Shown: positions 10,497-19,946, counted from the stretch's first letter. The stretch is 64,000 nt of DNA from Sphingomonas sp. PAMC 26605 (GCF_000241485.1 NZ_JH584241.1:3053427-3117426); one strand, 5' to 3'. The notes: generated by a model not told the origin, from the sequence alone. Translations and numbers: made by a program.

Positions 10497-11363
10497 TTAT
10501 AGTTGTGCTGGATGAACCGGCAGGCCCGCCACGCCGGCGTCGAAGGCGAAGAGGTTGCCCGCGAGCGGCTGCGAGTGCAAATCCTGTTCGCTCAAGCCCT
10601 TGCGCGCCGTTGTCGCATAGGCGGTGCGCAGGTCGGCGCCGCCGAAGGCGATTTTGGTGACGTTGGCGACGGGGAAGGCCACCGTCTCGATCAGCGTGCC
10701 CGCCGGATCGTAGCGCCGCACGCCCCAGCCGCCGAACAGCGCGACCCAGACACAGCCTTCGGAATCGATCGTCGAGCCGTCGGGATGGCCTTCACCGGGC
10801 GCGATCTCGCAGAACACGGTGGGGGCTTCGAGCGTGCCGTCGTCGTTGAGCACGACGCGCCACACCGTCCGGCCGAGTGTATCGGTATGGTAGAGCGTGC
10901 CGCCATCGGGCGCGATCGCCGGGCCGTTGGTGATGACGACGGGCGCGAGCCCGCTGTCGGTGCCGCCCTGCGCATCGGCGCGGTAGAGCCGGCCGGTCGC
11001 GTCCTGCTCGGCATTGTCCATGCTGCCGAACCAGATGCGGCCCTGCGCATCGGTGGTGGCGTCGTTGAGCCGATTGCCGGGGAGATGCCGCTCGGGGTCG
11101 AACAGATGCGCGAACTGTCCACTGACCGGGTCGAAACTGTGCAGGCCGGAGTCGAGGCCCGCGATCATCCCGCCCGAGCTACGCGGCAGGACCCAGCCGA
11201 CTTCGCCCGGCGCTTCCCACTCGCGTAGAGCGCCGCCCGCGGGATCGAAGCGATAGATTCGCTGGCGCTTGATATCGACGAACCATAGCGCGGCGTCATG
11301 CCACACCGGCCCCTCGCCGAGCACCGCGCCGATCGGCGCGACCGAGCGGAGCGCGAGTTCCAT
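10497..11363 (-). CDS. xylC: Xylono-lactonase (SMP-30/gluconolactonase family)
   Basis: This protein is predicted to hydrolyse D-xylonolactone to D-xylonate, the second Weimberg step. The 288-residue protein is a six-bladed SMP-30 propeller. It shows LGEGPVWHDAALWFVDIK with the metal-ligand glutamate, then RLNDATTDAQGRIWFGSM, TNGPAIAPDGGTLYHTDT and DGSTIDSEGCVWVALFGGWGV, closely like Caulobacter XylC. The frame is open further upstream, but the family N-terminus (MELALRSVAPIG) starts at 11363, where the ATG overlaps the stop of the dehydrogenase gene by one base (TGATG). Confidence 0.92.
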   Translation of the reverse strand: MELALRSVAPIGAVLGEGPVWHDAALWFVDIKRQRIYRFDPAGGALREWEAPGEVGWVLPRSSGGMIAGLDSGLHSFDPVSGQFAHLFDPERHLPGNRLNDATTDAQGRIWFGSMDNAEQDATGRLYRADAQGGTDSGLAPVVITNGPAIAPDGGTLYHTDTLGRTVWRVVLNDDGTLEAPTVFCEIAPGEGHPDGSTIDSEGCVWVALFGGWGVRRYDPAGTLIETVAFPVANVTKIAFGGADLRTAYATTARKGLSEQDLHSQPLAGNLFAFDAGVAGLPVHPAQL

Positions 11364-12109
11364 CAGCGCCAGCCCGCGTCCACGAAATAGTCGTGGCCGG
11401 TGCACATCCGCGCATCGTCCGAGGCCAGGAAGAGCGCGAGCGCGGCGACATCGGCGGGCTGGATCCGGCCGTCGAGGCACTGCGCGGCGACGATCTCGGC
11501 TTCGCCCTCGGGGGTGTACCAGCGTTCCTGCCGAGGCGTCTGGATGTTGCCCGGCACGATCGTCGTGACGCGGATCCCGTCGCGCCCGAGATCGCGCGCG
11601 AGGCTGCGCGTGAGGCCTTCGATCGCCGCCTTCGCGGTCTGGTAGAGGACGAGGTCGGGGAGCCCGAGATGCCAACTGATCGACCCGAAATTGATGATCA
11701 CGCCGCCGCCCGCTTCGCGCATGCCGGGGACCACTGCCTGCGCCGCAAAGAACAGGTGGCGGAGGTTGGTCGCCATCCGCTCATCCCAATACGCAGGGGT
11801 CACCTCTTCGATCGTGTGACGATCGTCGCGGGCGGCGTTGTTGACCAGGATGTCGATGCCGCCGAGCGTGCTCGAGATCGTCTGGATCGTCGCGGCGAGC
11901 GCGTCGAGATCGCGCAGGTCGCATTGGTAGAAGCTATCGGGCGCAACTTTCGCCGCGGTCGCTTCGCCCGCGGTCCGGTCGTTGTCGATGAACGCGACGT
12001 GCGCCTGTTGCGCGGCGAACGCCTCGACCAGCGCGGCGCCGATGCCGCTGCCGCCGCCCGTCACCAGCACACGCTTGCCGACCAGGCTCGGATAGATGGC
12101 GCCGCTCAT
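11363..12109 (-). CDS. xdh: D-xylose 1-dehydrogenase (SDR family)
   Basis: This NAD+-dependent oxidation of D-xylose to xylonolactone is the first Weimberg step. The 248-residue short-chain dehydrogenase has the cofactor motif GGGSGIGAALVEAF, the NNAARDD segment, and a catalytic S/Y/K set in NFGSISWHLGLPDLVLYQTAKA. The start AIYPSLVGKRVLVTGGGSGIGA, the RQERWYTPEGEAEIVAAQC stretch and the end DAGWR are those of the Caulobacter enzyme, where the gene is called xylB. I use xdh here to avoid confusion with the xylulokinase gene. It overlaps xylX by 4 nt (ATGA) and xylC by 1 nt. Confidence 0.94.
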   Translation of the reverse strand: MSGAIYPSLVGKRVLVTGGGSGIGAALVEAFAAQQAHVAFIDNDRTAGEATAAKVAPDSFYQCDLRDLDALAATIQTISSTLGGIDILVNNAARDDRHTIEEVTPAYWDERMATNLRHLFFAAQAVVPGMREAGGGVIINFGSISWHLGLPDLVLYQTAKAAIEGLTRSLARDLGRDGIRVTTIVPGNIQTPRQERWYTPEGEAEIVAAQCLDGRIQPADVAALALFLASDDARMCTGHDYFVDAGWR

Positions 12110-13239
12110 TTGGTTGCTCCCAACAGGCCGCGCTCGGCCAGATTTGCGAAAAACGCGCCGATGCCGATCTGCCAGGGCGCGGCATCGCGCGAGGTGGTGA
12201 CACGGTTGACCAGCCGACCGAGCTTGGCGCTTTCGATCGCCACGCTGTCGCCGATCTTGTGGGTGAAGCCGCGGCCCGGCTCGTCGCGATCCTGCACCGG
12301 TGCGAACAGCGTGCCGAGGAACAGCACGAAGCCATCGGGATATTGATGTTCGCTGAGCGTCTGCTTGACCAGATCGAGCGGATCGCGGCTGATCTCAGCC
12401 ATGTTGCTCGCCCCTTCGAGGACATAGCCGTCGGTGCCTTCGATCCGCAGCCGGAGCTCGGCCGAGCGCACGTCGTCGATGCCGAAGCTCTCGTCGAACA
12501 GCCGGACCATCGGCCCGAGCGAGCCGGAGGCGTTATTGTCCTTCGCCTTGCCCAGCAGCAGCGCCGAGCGCCCCTCGAAGTCGCGCAGATTGACGTCGTT
12601 GCCGAGCGTCGCGCCGACCACCGTGCCGCGGCTGTCGACGAGCAAGGCGATCTCGGGCTCGGGGTTGTTCCAGGTCGAATCCGAGCGGATGCCGATTTCG
12701 GCGTCGGCGCCGACGGTCGAGAGCACGGGGGCCTTGGTGAAGACTTCGGCGTCGGGCCCGATCGCGACTTCGAGATATTGCGACCACATCGCATCGTCGA
12801 TCAGCGCCTGCTTGAGATCGGCGGCTTCGGGCGAACCGGGGACGACCTTGCGGATCGAACCACCGACACGGCTTTCGAGCCGTTCGCGGATCGCCGCCGC
12901 CGCGCCCGAATCGCCGCGCGCACGCTCCTCGATCACGCGCTCGATCGCCGAGATCGCGAAGGTCACGCCGCATGCCTTGACGCATTGCAGATCGATCGGG
13001 GAGAGCAGCGTCGCCGCGGCAGTGTCATAGGCGCCGAGCGAACGACCACCGGCGGTGCTGAAATCGCCCGCCTCGACCAGCGCCGAGACGGTCGGCGCGA
13101 CCTGCGCCATGTCGAACAGCTCGCCGTGCCGCAGGAGGACGGGGCTGGGGCCGTCGGGGGTCACGATGCGCCCGATAAAGGTCCCGCTGCGCCAGTCTGC
13201 TGCCAGCGCGGACTGCTGTGGCTCACCGCTAACCGCCAT
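12106..13239 (-). CDS. xylX: 2-keto-3-deoxy-D-xylonate dehydratase (FAH family)
   Basis: This enzyme is predicted to convert 2-keto-3-deoxy-D-xylonate to 2-oxoglutarate semialdehyde, the fourth Weimberg step. The 377-residue protein closely follows Caulobacter XylX: LQCVKACGVTFAISAIERVIEERARGD, the SQYLEVAIGPDAEVFTK segment, TWNNPEPEIALLVDSRG, and GNDVNLRDFEGRSALLLGKAKDNNAS. It is the first gene of the operon xylX-xdh-xylC-transporter. A near-perfect palindrome (13266-13283) lies 26 bp upstream of its ATG and is the likely sugar-responsive operator. Confidence 0.93.
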   Translation of the reverse strand: MAVSGEPQQSALAADWRSGTFIGRIVTPDGPSPVLLRHGELFDMAQVAPTVSALVEAGDFSTAGGRSLGAYDTAAATLLSPIDLQCVKACGVTFAISAIERVIEERARGDSGAAAAIRERLESRVGGSIRKVVPGSPEAADLKQALIDDAMWSQYLEVAIGPDAEVFTKAPVLSTVGADAEIGIRSDSTWNNPEPEIALLVDSRGTVVGATLGNDVNLRDFEGRSALLLGKAKDNNASGSLGPMVRLFDESFGIDDVRSAELRLRIEGTDGYVLEGASNMAEISRDPLDLVKQTLSEHQYPDGFVLFLGTLFAPVQDRDEPGRGFTHKIGDSVAIESAKLGRLVNRVTTSRDAAPWQIGIGAFFANLAERGLLGATK

Positions 13240-13265
13240 TATCCACTCCAGTTACGATTTTTTTC

Positions 13266-13283
13266 GTTGATAGCGCTACCAAC
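13266..13283. promoter_or_regulatory. LacI-type operator candidate upstream of xylX
   Basis: GTTGATAGCGCTACCAAC is an 18-bp palindrome with one broken pair, centred on GCGC, as is usual for LacI-family repressor sites. A second copy of its core (GGTAGCGCTACC) lies upstream of the GH43 gene at 19001. The Caulobacter xylX operon is controlled by a LacI-type repressor, which fits. No LacI gene is present in this window. Confidence 0.65.
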
Positions 13284-13341
13284 ACGACCCATCACGGGGT
13301 GTCAAGAGCGCGCTAGGGCGAGGGGCGTCCCGCGGGTGATG

Positions 13342-13370
13342 CGAGACCGCGGGTCATGCCCGCGGTCTCG
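13342..13370 (-). terminator. Hairpin downstream of the semialdehyde dehydrogenase gene
   Basis: A 12-bp perfect stem (13342-13353 with 13359-13370) and a 5-nt loop start 9 bp past the stop codon. There is no T tract on the minus strand, so it may act as a transcript-stabilising or weak terminator hairpin. Confidence 0.5.
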
Positions 13371-13378
13371 GGAAAGCC

Positions 13379-14959
13379 TCACCGCGCAGACGCCTCGCGA
13401 ACCCCTTCGACCCGTCGTGCGACGTGCCACGGATTGTCCGGCGCGATCGCGTGCGGCAACAGCTCGGCTGGCATGTTCTGGAAGCAGACGGGACGCAAGA
13501 AGCGGTAGATCGCCAGCGTCCCGACCGACGTCGTGCGACCGTCACTGGTCGCGGGGAAGGGGCCGCCATGCACCATCGCATGGCTGACTTCGACGCCCGT
13601 CGGCCAGCCGTTGGCGAGAATCCGCCCGACGCGGTCGGCGAGGGTCGGGAGCAGCTTGGCGGCCTCGGCATGATCGTCGGCGTCGATCTGCAGCGTCGCG
13701 GTCAGCTGACCCTCGAGCCCGGCGACGACGCGCGTCAGCTCGGCGACGTCCTTGCAGCGCACGACCACCGCCGACGAGCCGAACACTTCATGCCCGAGCG
13801 CGCGGTCGGCGAGAAAGGCGGCGGCGTCGGTATCGAACAGCGCGCCGACCGCCTGATTGGCGCCGGTGCTCGCGCAGCCGCGCGCGACGGTCCGGACCGA
13901 ACCATGTTCGGCGAGCGCGGCGACGCCCTTTTCGAAGCTGTCATGGATGCCGGGCGACAGCATCGTCGCGGGCTGGCTGCCGCCGAGCGCGACCCCGGCT
14001 GCATCGACGAAGGCATCGAGTTCGGGACCGTCGATCGCGAGCACCAGGCCGGGATTGGTGCAGAACTGGCCCGCGCCCATCGTCAGCGACTGGACGAATG
14101 CCGTTGCAAGCGCCTCGCCGCGTGCAGCAAGCGCTGCCGGGAACAGGATCACCGGGTTGATGCTCGACATCTCGGCATAGACCGGGATCGGCTCGGCGCG
14201 TTGCGCCGCGATCTTGACCAAGGCCAGACCGCCGCCGCGCGAGCCGGTGAAGCCGACCGCCTTGATCCGCGGATCCGCGACGAGCGCGCCGCCGAGATCG
14301 TTGGTATTGCCGGGGAGGTAGGAGAAGGTGCCGGCGGGCAGGCCGCATTTGGCGACCGCGCTGGCGATCGCGCGCGCAACCAACTCGCCCGTGCCGGGAT
14401 GCGCCGGATGGCCCTTGATGATCACCGGGCAACCCGCCGCGAGCGCCGAGGCGGTGTCACCGCCGGCGACCGAGAAAGCGAGCGGGAAGTTCGATGCGCC
14501 GAACACCGCGACAGGCCCGAGCGGGAGATTGACGCGACGCAGGTCGGGGCGCGGCAGCGGGGCGCGATCAGGCAGCGCGGCGTCGATCGTCGCGTCGAGC
14601 CAGTCGCCTTGCCGGACGACCTGCGCGAAGAGTCGCAGTTGGCCGACGGTGCGGCCGCGTTCGCCTTCGATGCGCGGGCGGGGCAGGCCGCTTTCCTGGA
14701 CGGCGCGGTCGATCAGTTCGTCGCCGATCGCGACGATCGCATCGGCGATCGCCTCGAGGAAGGTCGCGCGCGTTTCGAGATCGGTCGCGGCGTAATCGAC
14801 GAACGCGGCCTGCGCGAGCGCGGCGGCATCGGCGACGGCATCGGTGCCGGCCGAGGAGAAATCGGGGGTGAGGGCCGCACCGGTCGAAGGGTCGATCCCC
14901 GAGAATCGCGTCGTCGCCTGCCGTTGCTCGGCACCGACCAAAATCGCTCCGTCGATCAT
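13379..14959 (-). CDS. 2,5-dioxovalerate (2-oxoglutarate semialdehyde) dehydrogenase, NADP-type
   Basis: This enzyme is predicted to oxidise 2-oxoglutarate semialdehyde to 2-oxoglutarate, the last Weimberg step, which feeds the TCA cycle. The 526-residue aldehyde dehydrogenase has the cofactor segment around [26 protein letters not shown], the general-base glutamate in [11 protein letters not shown] (about 265) and the nucleophile cysteine in [10 protein letters not shown] (about 303). It belongs to the long NADP(+)-type group rather than the Caulobacter XylA group. The ATG at 14959 has a strong AGGAAGG sequence just upstream, which favours it over the open frame beginning at 15046. It follows xylA with a hairpin between them and has its own putative operator. 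Confidence 0.9.
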   Translation of the reverse strand: MIDGAILVGAEQRQATTRFSGIDPSTGAALTPDFSSAGTDAVADAAALAQAAFVDYAATDLETRATFLEAIADAIVAIGDELIDRAVQESGLPRPRIEGERGRTVGQLRLFAQVVRQGDWLDATIDAALPDRAPLPRPDLRRVNLPLGPVAVFGASNFPLAFSVAGGDTASALAAGCPVIIKGHPAHPGTGELVARAIASAVAKCGLPAGTFSYLPGNTNDLGGALVADPRIKAVGFTGSRGGGLALVKIAAQRAEPIPVYAEMSSINPVILFPAALAARGEALATAFVQSLTMGAGQFCTNPGLVLAIDGPELDAFVDAAGVALGGSQPATMLSPGIHDSFEKGVAALAEHGSVRTVARGCASTGANQAVGALFDTDAAAFLADRALGHEVFGSSAVVVRCKDVAELTRVVAGLEGQLTATLQIDADDHAEAAKLLPTLADRVGRILANGWPTGVEVSHAMVHGGPFPATSDGRTTSVGTLAIYRFLRPVCFQNMPAELLPHAIAPDNPWHVARRVEGVREASAR

Positions 14960-14975
14960 AGATAACCTTCCTTGG

Positions 14976-14991
14976 ATTAGTCCGACATAAT
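14976..14991. promoter_or_regulatory. TCCGACA operator candidate upstream of the semialdehyde dehydrogenase
   Basis: ATTAGTCCGACATAAT has ATTA/TAAT inverted ends and a TCCGACA core. The core and a TAA-rich flank recur in front of the FucP-like gene at 6377-6390. The length and AT-flanked form fit a GntR/FadR-type site, and such a regulator is encoded at 19103-19864. The pairing of this site with that regulator is an inference. Confidence 0.4.
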
Positions 14992-15044
14992 AGAAGCTGC
15001 CGGCGCAGAGTACAAGGCGATCGGCGCAAAGGCCGGAGGGGGAC

Positions 15045-15077
15045 ATCGGCCCGTCCGTGCGAAAGGGACGGGCCGAT
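15045..15077 (-). terminator. Hairpin downstream of xylose isomerase gene
   Basis: A 12-bp perfect stem (15045-15056 with 15066-15077) with a 9-nt loop begins 8 bp after the xylA stop. It lacks a T tract on the minus strand. It probably attenuates or ends the GH43-xylB-xylA transcript before the semialdehyde dehydrogenase gene. Confidence 0.55.
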
Positions 15078-15084
15078 CGCTTCG

Positions 15085-16395
15085 TCAGATGAAGCGGTTG
15101 ATCAGATTCTCGATCCGCTCCTGACGGCCCGAGCGCGGCTGCGGGTCGATGCCCTGCTCGACCGCGAGATCGGCGATCCCGGCCAGATCGAGCGAGCCGA
15201 TCTTCTGGCCGAAATCGGCATCCCAGCCGGCATAACGCTCGGTCTTGATCGCATCGAGCCGACCGTCCTCGATCAGCGCTGCCGCATTGAGCAGGCCCTT
15301 CGCGACGACGTCGATCGCGCCGACATGGCCGTGGAACAGGTCGACCGCGTCCATCGACTGGCGGCGCACCTTGGCGTCGAAGTTGAACCCGCCGGTGGTG
15401 AAGCCGCCTGCACGGATGATCTCGAGATTGGCGAGCGTCAGTTCCTCGACCGAATTGGGGAACTGGTCGGTATCCCAGCCATTCTGCGGATCGCCGCGGT
15501 TGGCGTCGATCGAGCCGAAGATGCCGAGCGCCGCGGCGGTCGCGATCTCATGCTCGAAGGTGTGGCTGGCGAGGGTCGCGTGGTTCGCCTCGATGTTGAC
15601 CTTCACTTCATGCTCGAGGCCGTAGCGCTTGAGGAAGCCGTACACCGTCGCGGTGTCGAAATCATACTGGTGCTTGGTCGGCTCGAACGGCTTGGGTTCG
15701 ATCAGGATCGTTCCGGTGAAGCCGATCTTGTGCTTGTGCTCGACGACGAGCGACAGGAAGCGGCCGAGATTGTCGAGCTCGCGCTTGAGATCGGTGTTGA
15801 GCAGCGTCTCGTAACCCTCGCGACCGCCCCACAGCACGTAGTTCGCGCCGCCGAGGCGATGCGTCGCTTCGAGCGCGTCGCGGACCTGCATCGCGCCGAA
15901 CGCGAACACTTCCGGGTTGGGATTGGTCGCACCACCGGCGGCGAAGCGCAGGTGGCTGAACAGGTTGGCGGTGCCCCACAGCAGCTTGCGGCCCGACGAA
16001 GCCTGCAGCTTCTCGAGGTGATCGACCGCTTCGGCGAAGTTGCGGCGATGCTCGTCGACGCTGTGCGCATCGGCCATCACGTCGACGTCGTGGAAGGCGT
16101 AGAACGGGATGTCGAGCTTGGTGAAGAAGTCGAACGCGACCTCGCGCTTCTGTGCGGCAGCGGCCGAATCGTTCGCGCCGGCATGCCACGGGCGGTTGAA
16201 GGTGCCGCCGCCGAACACGTCCGAGCCGGGCCAGCAGAAGGTGTGCCAGAAGCACGCGGCGAAGCGCAGATGGTCTTCCATCCGCTTGCCCATGACGACG
16301 CGGTTCTTGTCGTAATAGCGGTACGCCAGCTCGTCGTCGGTCTCGGGGCCCTTGAAGGCAATCTGCGGAATGTCGGCGAAGAAATCGGTGGCCAT
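15085..16395 (-). CDS. xylA: Xylose isomerase
   Basis: This enzyme interconverts D-xylose and D-xylulose with two divalent metal ions. The 436-residue protein is of the longer class II type. Conserved blocks include [44 protein letters not shown] (catalytic His), [20 protein letters not shown] (metal ligand Glu), [17 protein letters not shown] and [20 protein letters not shown]. The ATG at 16395 fits the family ([17 protein letters not shown]); the frame is open further upstream into the kinase gene. It lies 20 bp after the xylulokinase gene in the GH43-xylB-xylA operon. Confidence 0.96.
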   Translation of the reverse strand: MATDFFADIPQIAFKGPETDDELAYRYYDKNRVVMGKRMEDHLRFAACFWHTFCWPGSDVFGGGTFNRPWHAGANDSAAAAQKREVAFDFFTKLDIPFYAFHDVDVMADAHSVDEHRRNFAEAVDHLEKLQASSGRKLLWGTANLFSHLRFAAGGATNPNPEVFAFGAMQVRDALEATHRLGGANYVLWGGREGYETLLNTDLKRELDNLGRFLSLVVEHKHKIGFTGTILIEPKPFEPTKHQYDFDTATVYGFLKRYGLEHEVKVNIEANHATLASHTFEHEIATAAALGIFGSIDANRGDPQNGWDTDQFPNSVEELTLANLEIIRAGGFTTGGFNFDAKVRRQSMDAVDLFHGHVGAIDVVAKGLLNAAALIEDGRLDAIKTERYAGWDADFGQKIGSLDLAGIADLAVEQGIDPQPRSGRQERIENLINRFI

Positions 16396-16415
16396 TGGGG
16401 CGCTCCTTGGGGGGG

Positions 16416-17870
16416 TCAGTTGGATGCGGTGAGGGGGGAGATGCGCGAATAGGCTGCCTTGAACCTCGCCTTTTTGGGGGCGAGGCGGCGGACCAGTTCG
16501 GCATCGGGGGCGATGCGGTGCGAGACGGGCGGGGCGACGCAGACTTCGGCGGGCGTGCCGCCATCGACCGCGATCTGCGCGAGGCGCGCGGCGCCGAGCG
16601 CGGGACCGACTTCGCCGCCCTGCAGGTACACCAACGGCACCTCCATCGCGGCGGCGAGCGTCTCGCCCCAATAGCGCGAGCGTGCGCCGCCGCCGATCAC
16701 CGCCAGCTCGGCGACCTCGGTCCCGGCCTCGCGCAGCACGTCGAGCCCGTCGGCAAGCGCGAACGCGACGCCTTCGAGCACGGCTTGAGCGAGCCGGTTG
16801 GGACCGGTGTCATTGTCGAGCCCGACGAACGCGCCGCGGACCTGCGCGTCGTTGTGCGGGGTGCGTTCGCCCGAGAGATAGGGGAGGAAGATCTCGGGAC
16901 CGTTGGCGACACCCGCAGCTTCGGCGCGCTGGAACAGTTCGGCGGCGCCGCTCGCGCCGGTCAGGCGCGCGACCCAGTCGATGCACGAGGCGGCGCTCAG
17001 ATGAACCGACATCTGGTGCCACATGTCCGGCAGGCAGTGGCAGAAGGCATGGACTGCGCGCGCCGGGTTGGGGCGGAAGCGATCGTTGGCGACGAAGATC
17101 ACCCCCGACGTGCCGAGCGACAGCAACGCCTTGCCGTCGGTCACGACGCCGACTCCCGCCGCGCCGCCGGCATTGTCGCCAGCGCCGCCCGCGACGGGAA
17201 CCTGCGGGATGCCCCAGGCTTCGGCAGTGTCGGCGCGCAACAGCCCGGCGACATCGGTACCCTCGACCAGTCGCGGCATCTGCGCTTCGGTCAGTCCGCA
17301 CGCGGCGAGCAGCGTCTCGCTCCAGCGGCGGCCCGCGACGTCGAGCCACAAGGTGCCCGCCGAATCGGACATGTCGGACGCCTTCTCGCCGGTCATCCGC
17401 AGCCGGATATAGTCCTTGGGCAGCAGCACGGTCGCGACCTGCGCGAAGATTTCGGGCTCATGCCGGCGGACCCATTCGAGCTTGGGCGCGGTGAAGCCCG
17501 GCATCACGATATTGCCGCCGATCGTCCGGAATTCTGGTGTCGTTGCCTCGAGCGCCGCGCATTCGGCGAACGAGCGGCCGTCGTTCCACAGGATCGCGGG
17601 GCGCAGCGGCCGGTCGTCGGCGCCGAGCAGGGTCGCGCCGTGCATCTGCCCGGCCAGCCCGATCCCGCGCACCGCGCGCCGGACTTCGGGGTCGATCGCG
17701 AGAACGGCGGCGCTCGTCGCCTTCCACCAATCGTCGGGGTCCTGCTCGGACCATAAGGGATGGGGGCGCTGGACGCTCAGCGCCGCGACGCCCTGGCCGA
17801 CGACCGCACCATGCGTGTCGAGGACGACGGCCTTGACGCCCGACGTGCCGATATCGATTCCGAGAAACAT
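16416..17870 (-). CDS. xylB: Xylulokinase
   Basis: This enzyme phosphorylates D-xylulose to D-xylulose 5-phosphate for the pentose phosphate pathway. The 484-residue FGGY kinase begins [19 protein letters not shown] (phosphate-1 loop) and has GLAGQMHG, the sugar-binding WNDGRS segment, the catalytic-aspartate region [15 protein letters not shown] (about 230), and a C-terminal [16 protein letters not shown] adenosine-binding motif. The start at 17870 is fixed by the family N-terminus. It sits 8 bp after the GH43 gene and 20 bp before xylA, clearly in one operon. Confidence 0.95.
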   Translation of the reverse strand: MFLGIDIGTSGVKAVVLDTHGAVVGQGVAALSVQRPHPLWSEQDPDDWWKATSAAVLAIDPEVRRAVRGIGLAGQMHGATLLGADDRPLRPAILWNDGRSFAECAALEATTPEFRTIGGNIVMPGFTAPKLEWVRRHEPEIFAQVATVLLPKDYIRLRMTGEKASDMSDSAGTLWLDVAGRRWSETLLAACGLTEAQMPRLVEGTDVAGLLRADTAEAWGIPQVPVAGGAGDNAGGAAGVGVVTDGKALLSLGTSGVIFVANDRFRPNPARAVHAFCHCLPDMWHQMSVHLSAASCIDWVARLTGASGAAELFQRAEAAGVANGPEIFLPYLSGERTPHNDAQVRGAFVGLDNDTGPNRLAQAVLEGVAFALADGLDVLREAGTEVAELAVIGGGARSRYWGETLAAAMEVPLVYLQGGEVGPALGAARLAQIAVDGGTPAEVCVAPPVSHRIAPDAELVRRLAPKKARFKAAYSRISPLTASN

Positions 17871-17878
17871 CTGCTGCC

Positions 17879-18958
17879 TTATTTGACCAGCGGATCGATC
17901 GTCTTGATCGTCCCGTCGGCGTTGAAGGTGAGTTCGGTCACTTTGACGTTGCGCAGGTGATTCTTGTTGCTCAGCTGCGTGTCGGCATAAAACAGCCACC
18001 ATTTGCCGCCGGTCTCGAGGATCGAGTGGTGCGTCGTCCAGCCCTGCACCGGCAGCAGGAAATGGCCGCGATAGGTGAACGGGCCGTAGGGGTTGGTGCC
18101 GGTCGCATAATTGAGGAAATGCGTGTCGCCGGTCGAGTAGGTGTAATAATATTGCCCGCCGCGCTTGAACATCCATGAGGCCTCGAAGAAGCGCTTGGCA
18201 TGATCACCGCCGAGCACGGGCTTGCCGGCTTCGTCGAGGATCACCGCATCGTGCGGCGTCTCGGCGAGGCTCTTCATGTCGGGGTTGAGCCGCGCGACCT
18301 TGCCGGTCAGCGCGGGCTGGGCGTCCTGTAGCAGATCGGTATCGCTGCCGTTGGGATCGAACTTTCCGTCCTTCCAGCGCTGGAGCTGCCCGCCCCAGAT
18401 TCCGCCGAAATACAGATAGCTCTTGCCGTCGCTGTCGGTGAAGACCGCGGGGTCCATCGAGAAGGCGCCCGCGATCGGCGTGGGATCGGCGGTGAACGGG
18501 CCCATCGGGTTCTTCGAGGTGGCGACGCCGATCATGAACTTGCCGAGGCCGTTCTTGTCCTTGGTTTTGTCACGCGCGGGGAAGTACAGATAATAGGTGC
18601 CGTTCTTGTACGCCGCGTCGGGCGCCCACATCTGCTGCGATGCCCAGGGAACCTGCTTCACGTCGAGCGCGACCGGGCCGACCGTGACCGGCGCGCCGAT
18701 CCGGTCCATCCGCAACACGCGATAATCGTGCATCGCATATTCGTTGCCGAGATCGTCGTCGGGAATCGACGTCGGGACGTCATGGCTCGGATAGACATAG
18801 ATCTTGCCGTCGAAGACGTGCGCCGACGGGTCGGCGGTGTAGATCGACTTGACCAGCGGCTGCGACAGATAATGCCGCCCATCCGGTGCGCGGTCCTGCG
18901 CGAGCGCGATGGACGCGATTCCGCACGCCAATACCGTGGCCGCGATACGATATGCCAT
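17879..18958 (-). CDS. Secreted glycoside hydrolase family 43 (beta-xylosidase/arabinosidase-like)
   Basis: This 359-residue protein has a signal peptide (MAYRIAATVLACGIASIALAQ), so it acts in the periplasm or outside the cell. It shows the five-bladed GH43 layout: a catalytic-base aspartate near STADPSAHVFDGKIYVYPSHD, the pKa-modulating aspartate in FSMDPAVFTDSDGKSYLYFGG, and the acid glutamate in FEASWMFKRGGQYYYTYSTG. It probably releases xylose or arabinose from xylo-oligosaccharides. It is the first gene of the GH43-xylB-xylA operon, with a GGTAGCGCTACC palindrome 43 bp before its ATG. Confidence 0.9.
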   Translation of the reverse strand: MAYRIAATVLACGIASIALAQDRAPDGRHYLSQPLVKSIYTADPSAHVFDGKIYVYPSHDVPTSIPDDDLGNEYAMHDYRVLRMDRIGAPVTVGPVALDVKQVPWASQQMWAPDAAYKNGTYYLYFPARDKTKDKNGLGKFMIGVATSKNPMGPFTADPTPIAGAFSMDPAVFTDSDGKSYLYFGGIWGGQLQRWKDGKFDPNGSDTDLLQDAQPALTGKVARLNPDMKSLAETPHDAVILDEAGKPVLGGDHAKRFFEASWMFKRGGQYYYTYSTGDTHFLNYATGTNPYGPFTYRGHFLLPVQGWTTHHSILETGGKWWLFYADTQLSNKNHLRNVKVTELTFNADGTIKTIDPLVK

Positions 18959-19000
18959 AGATCCTCTCCCCCGATGCGCCTTGTCGCGCTATGGCATACG

Positions 19001-19012
19001 GGTAGCGCTACC
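19001..19012. promoter_or_regulatory. LacI-type operator candidate upstream of the GH43-xylB-xylA operon
   Basis: GGTAGCGCTACC is a perfect 12-bp palindrome identical to the core of the site upstream of xylX, apart from that site's single broken pair. This suggests the isomerase-route operon and the Weimberg operon answer to the same repressor. Confidence 0.65.
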
Positions 19013-19102
19013 ATTGAAGCGCCGCAAGCGCTTTTGGACGATCCGGCGGCACGCTCCCCGCTAAGACCGGATTTCCGGCATCCGACCGGACCGCGGACGG
19101 CG

Positions 19103-19864
19103 TCAGCGCGCCATCGCGCTTTGCGTGTCTTCGAGCGCCTGATCCACGAGGCGTCGCATCGCCGCGCGGGCCGCCTCGGCATCGCCCGCGACGATCGCGT
19201 CGCAGACCAGGGCATGATCGGGGATCGGGTTGCGTGGCAGCGTGCGCATGCGCTGCTTGAAATGCGTCGTCCAGCTCACCGCCGCGCCGATCGAGGCGCT
19301 GAGCACGGTCAGCGCGTCGTTGCGCGTCGCGCGCAGGATTGCGTCGTGGAATTGCCGATCGGCGGCGCGGCCGAGCTCGGTTGCGAGCGAATAGCGGCGC
19401 ATCGCGGCGAGCGCGTCCTTCATCCGCTTGATATCGTCGCGGTCGCGCTTCGTCGCGGCGATCGCCGCCGCGGCGGGCTCGATGATCGCGCGCAGTTCGA
19501 ACAGGCTGCGCACCAGTTGCGGATCGGGCTCGCCGGCAAACGCCCAGCCGAGCACGTCGGGATCGAGCAGGTTCCAGCGATCGCGCGGCAGCACGCGCGT
19601 TCCCGTCTTGGGACGGCTCTCGACCAGCCCCTTGGCGATCAGCACCTGGATCGCCTCGCGATACGCGCTGCGCGAGACGTCGAGCGTCTCGGCGAAGACG
19701 ACCTCGCTCGACAGCGTCTCGCCCGGCGCGAACTCGCCCGAGACGATCGCCACGCCCAGCTTGTGCGCGATCGCGCCGCGCAGGCGTCGCCCCTTGCCGC
19801 GTGGCTGGCGCGTGATCGGTTCGGCGGGGGCGAGCGTTTCGGTCGAGAGCGTTTCTGTTTCCAC
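19103..19864 (-). CDS. GntR/FadR-family transcriptional regulator
   Basis: This is a DNA-binding repressor or activator, likely sensing a sugar acid. The 253-residue protein has an N-terminal winged helix-turn-helix (about residues 20-95: FAPGETLSSEVVFAETLDVSRSAYREAIQVLIAKGLV). Its C-terminal helical FCD domain (about 110-245) has metal-ligand-type residues in FHDAILRATRN and in NPIPDHALVCDAI. The GTG at 19864 (VETETLSTETL) was chosen because the longer frame would run through the tRNA-Ser gene. It is the only regulator in the pentose island, so it is a candidate for binding the TCCGACA sites. It is transcribed toward the GH43 operon. Confidence 0.88.
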   Translation of the reverse strand: METETLSTETLAPAEPITRQPRGKGRRLRGAIAHKLGVAIVSGEFAPGETLSSEVVFAETLDVSRSAYREAIQVLIAKGLVESRPKTGTRVLPRDRWNLLDPDVLGWAFAGEPDPQLVRSLFELRAIIEPAAAAIAATKRDRDDIKRMKDALAAMRRYSLATELGRAADRQFHDAILRATRNDALTVLSASIGAAVSWTTHFKQRMRTLPRNPIPDHALVCDAIVAGDAEAARAAMRRLVDQALEDTQSAMAR

Positions 19865-19946
19865 CCGGCGATGGTAGCAGCAGCGGGGCGCGACGGAAAC
19901 TCCGCGATTGCCCGGGGCCGATCGGCCGCGAAATCGTGGCGGTAAG

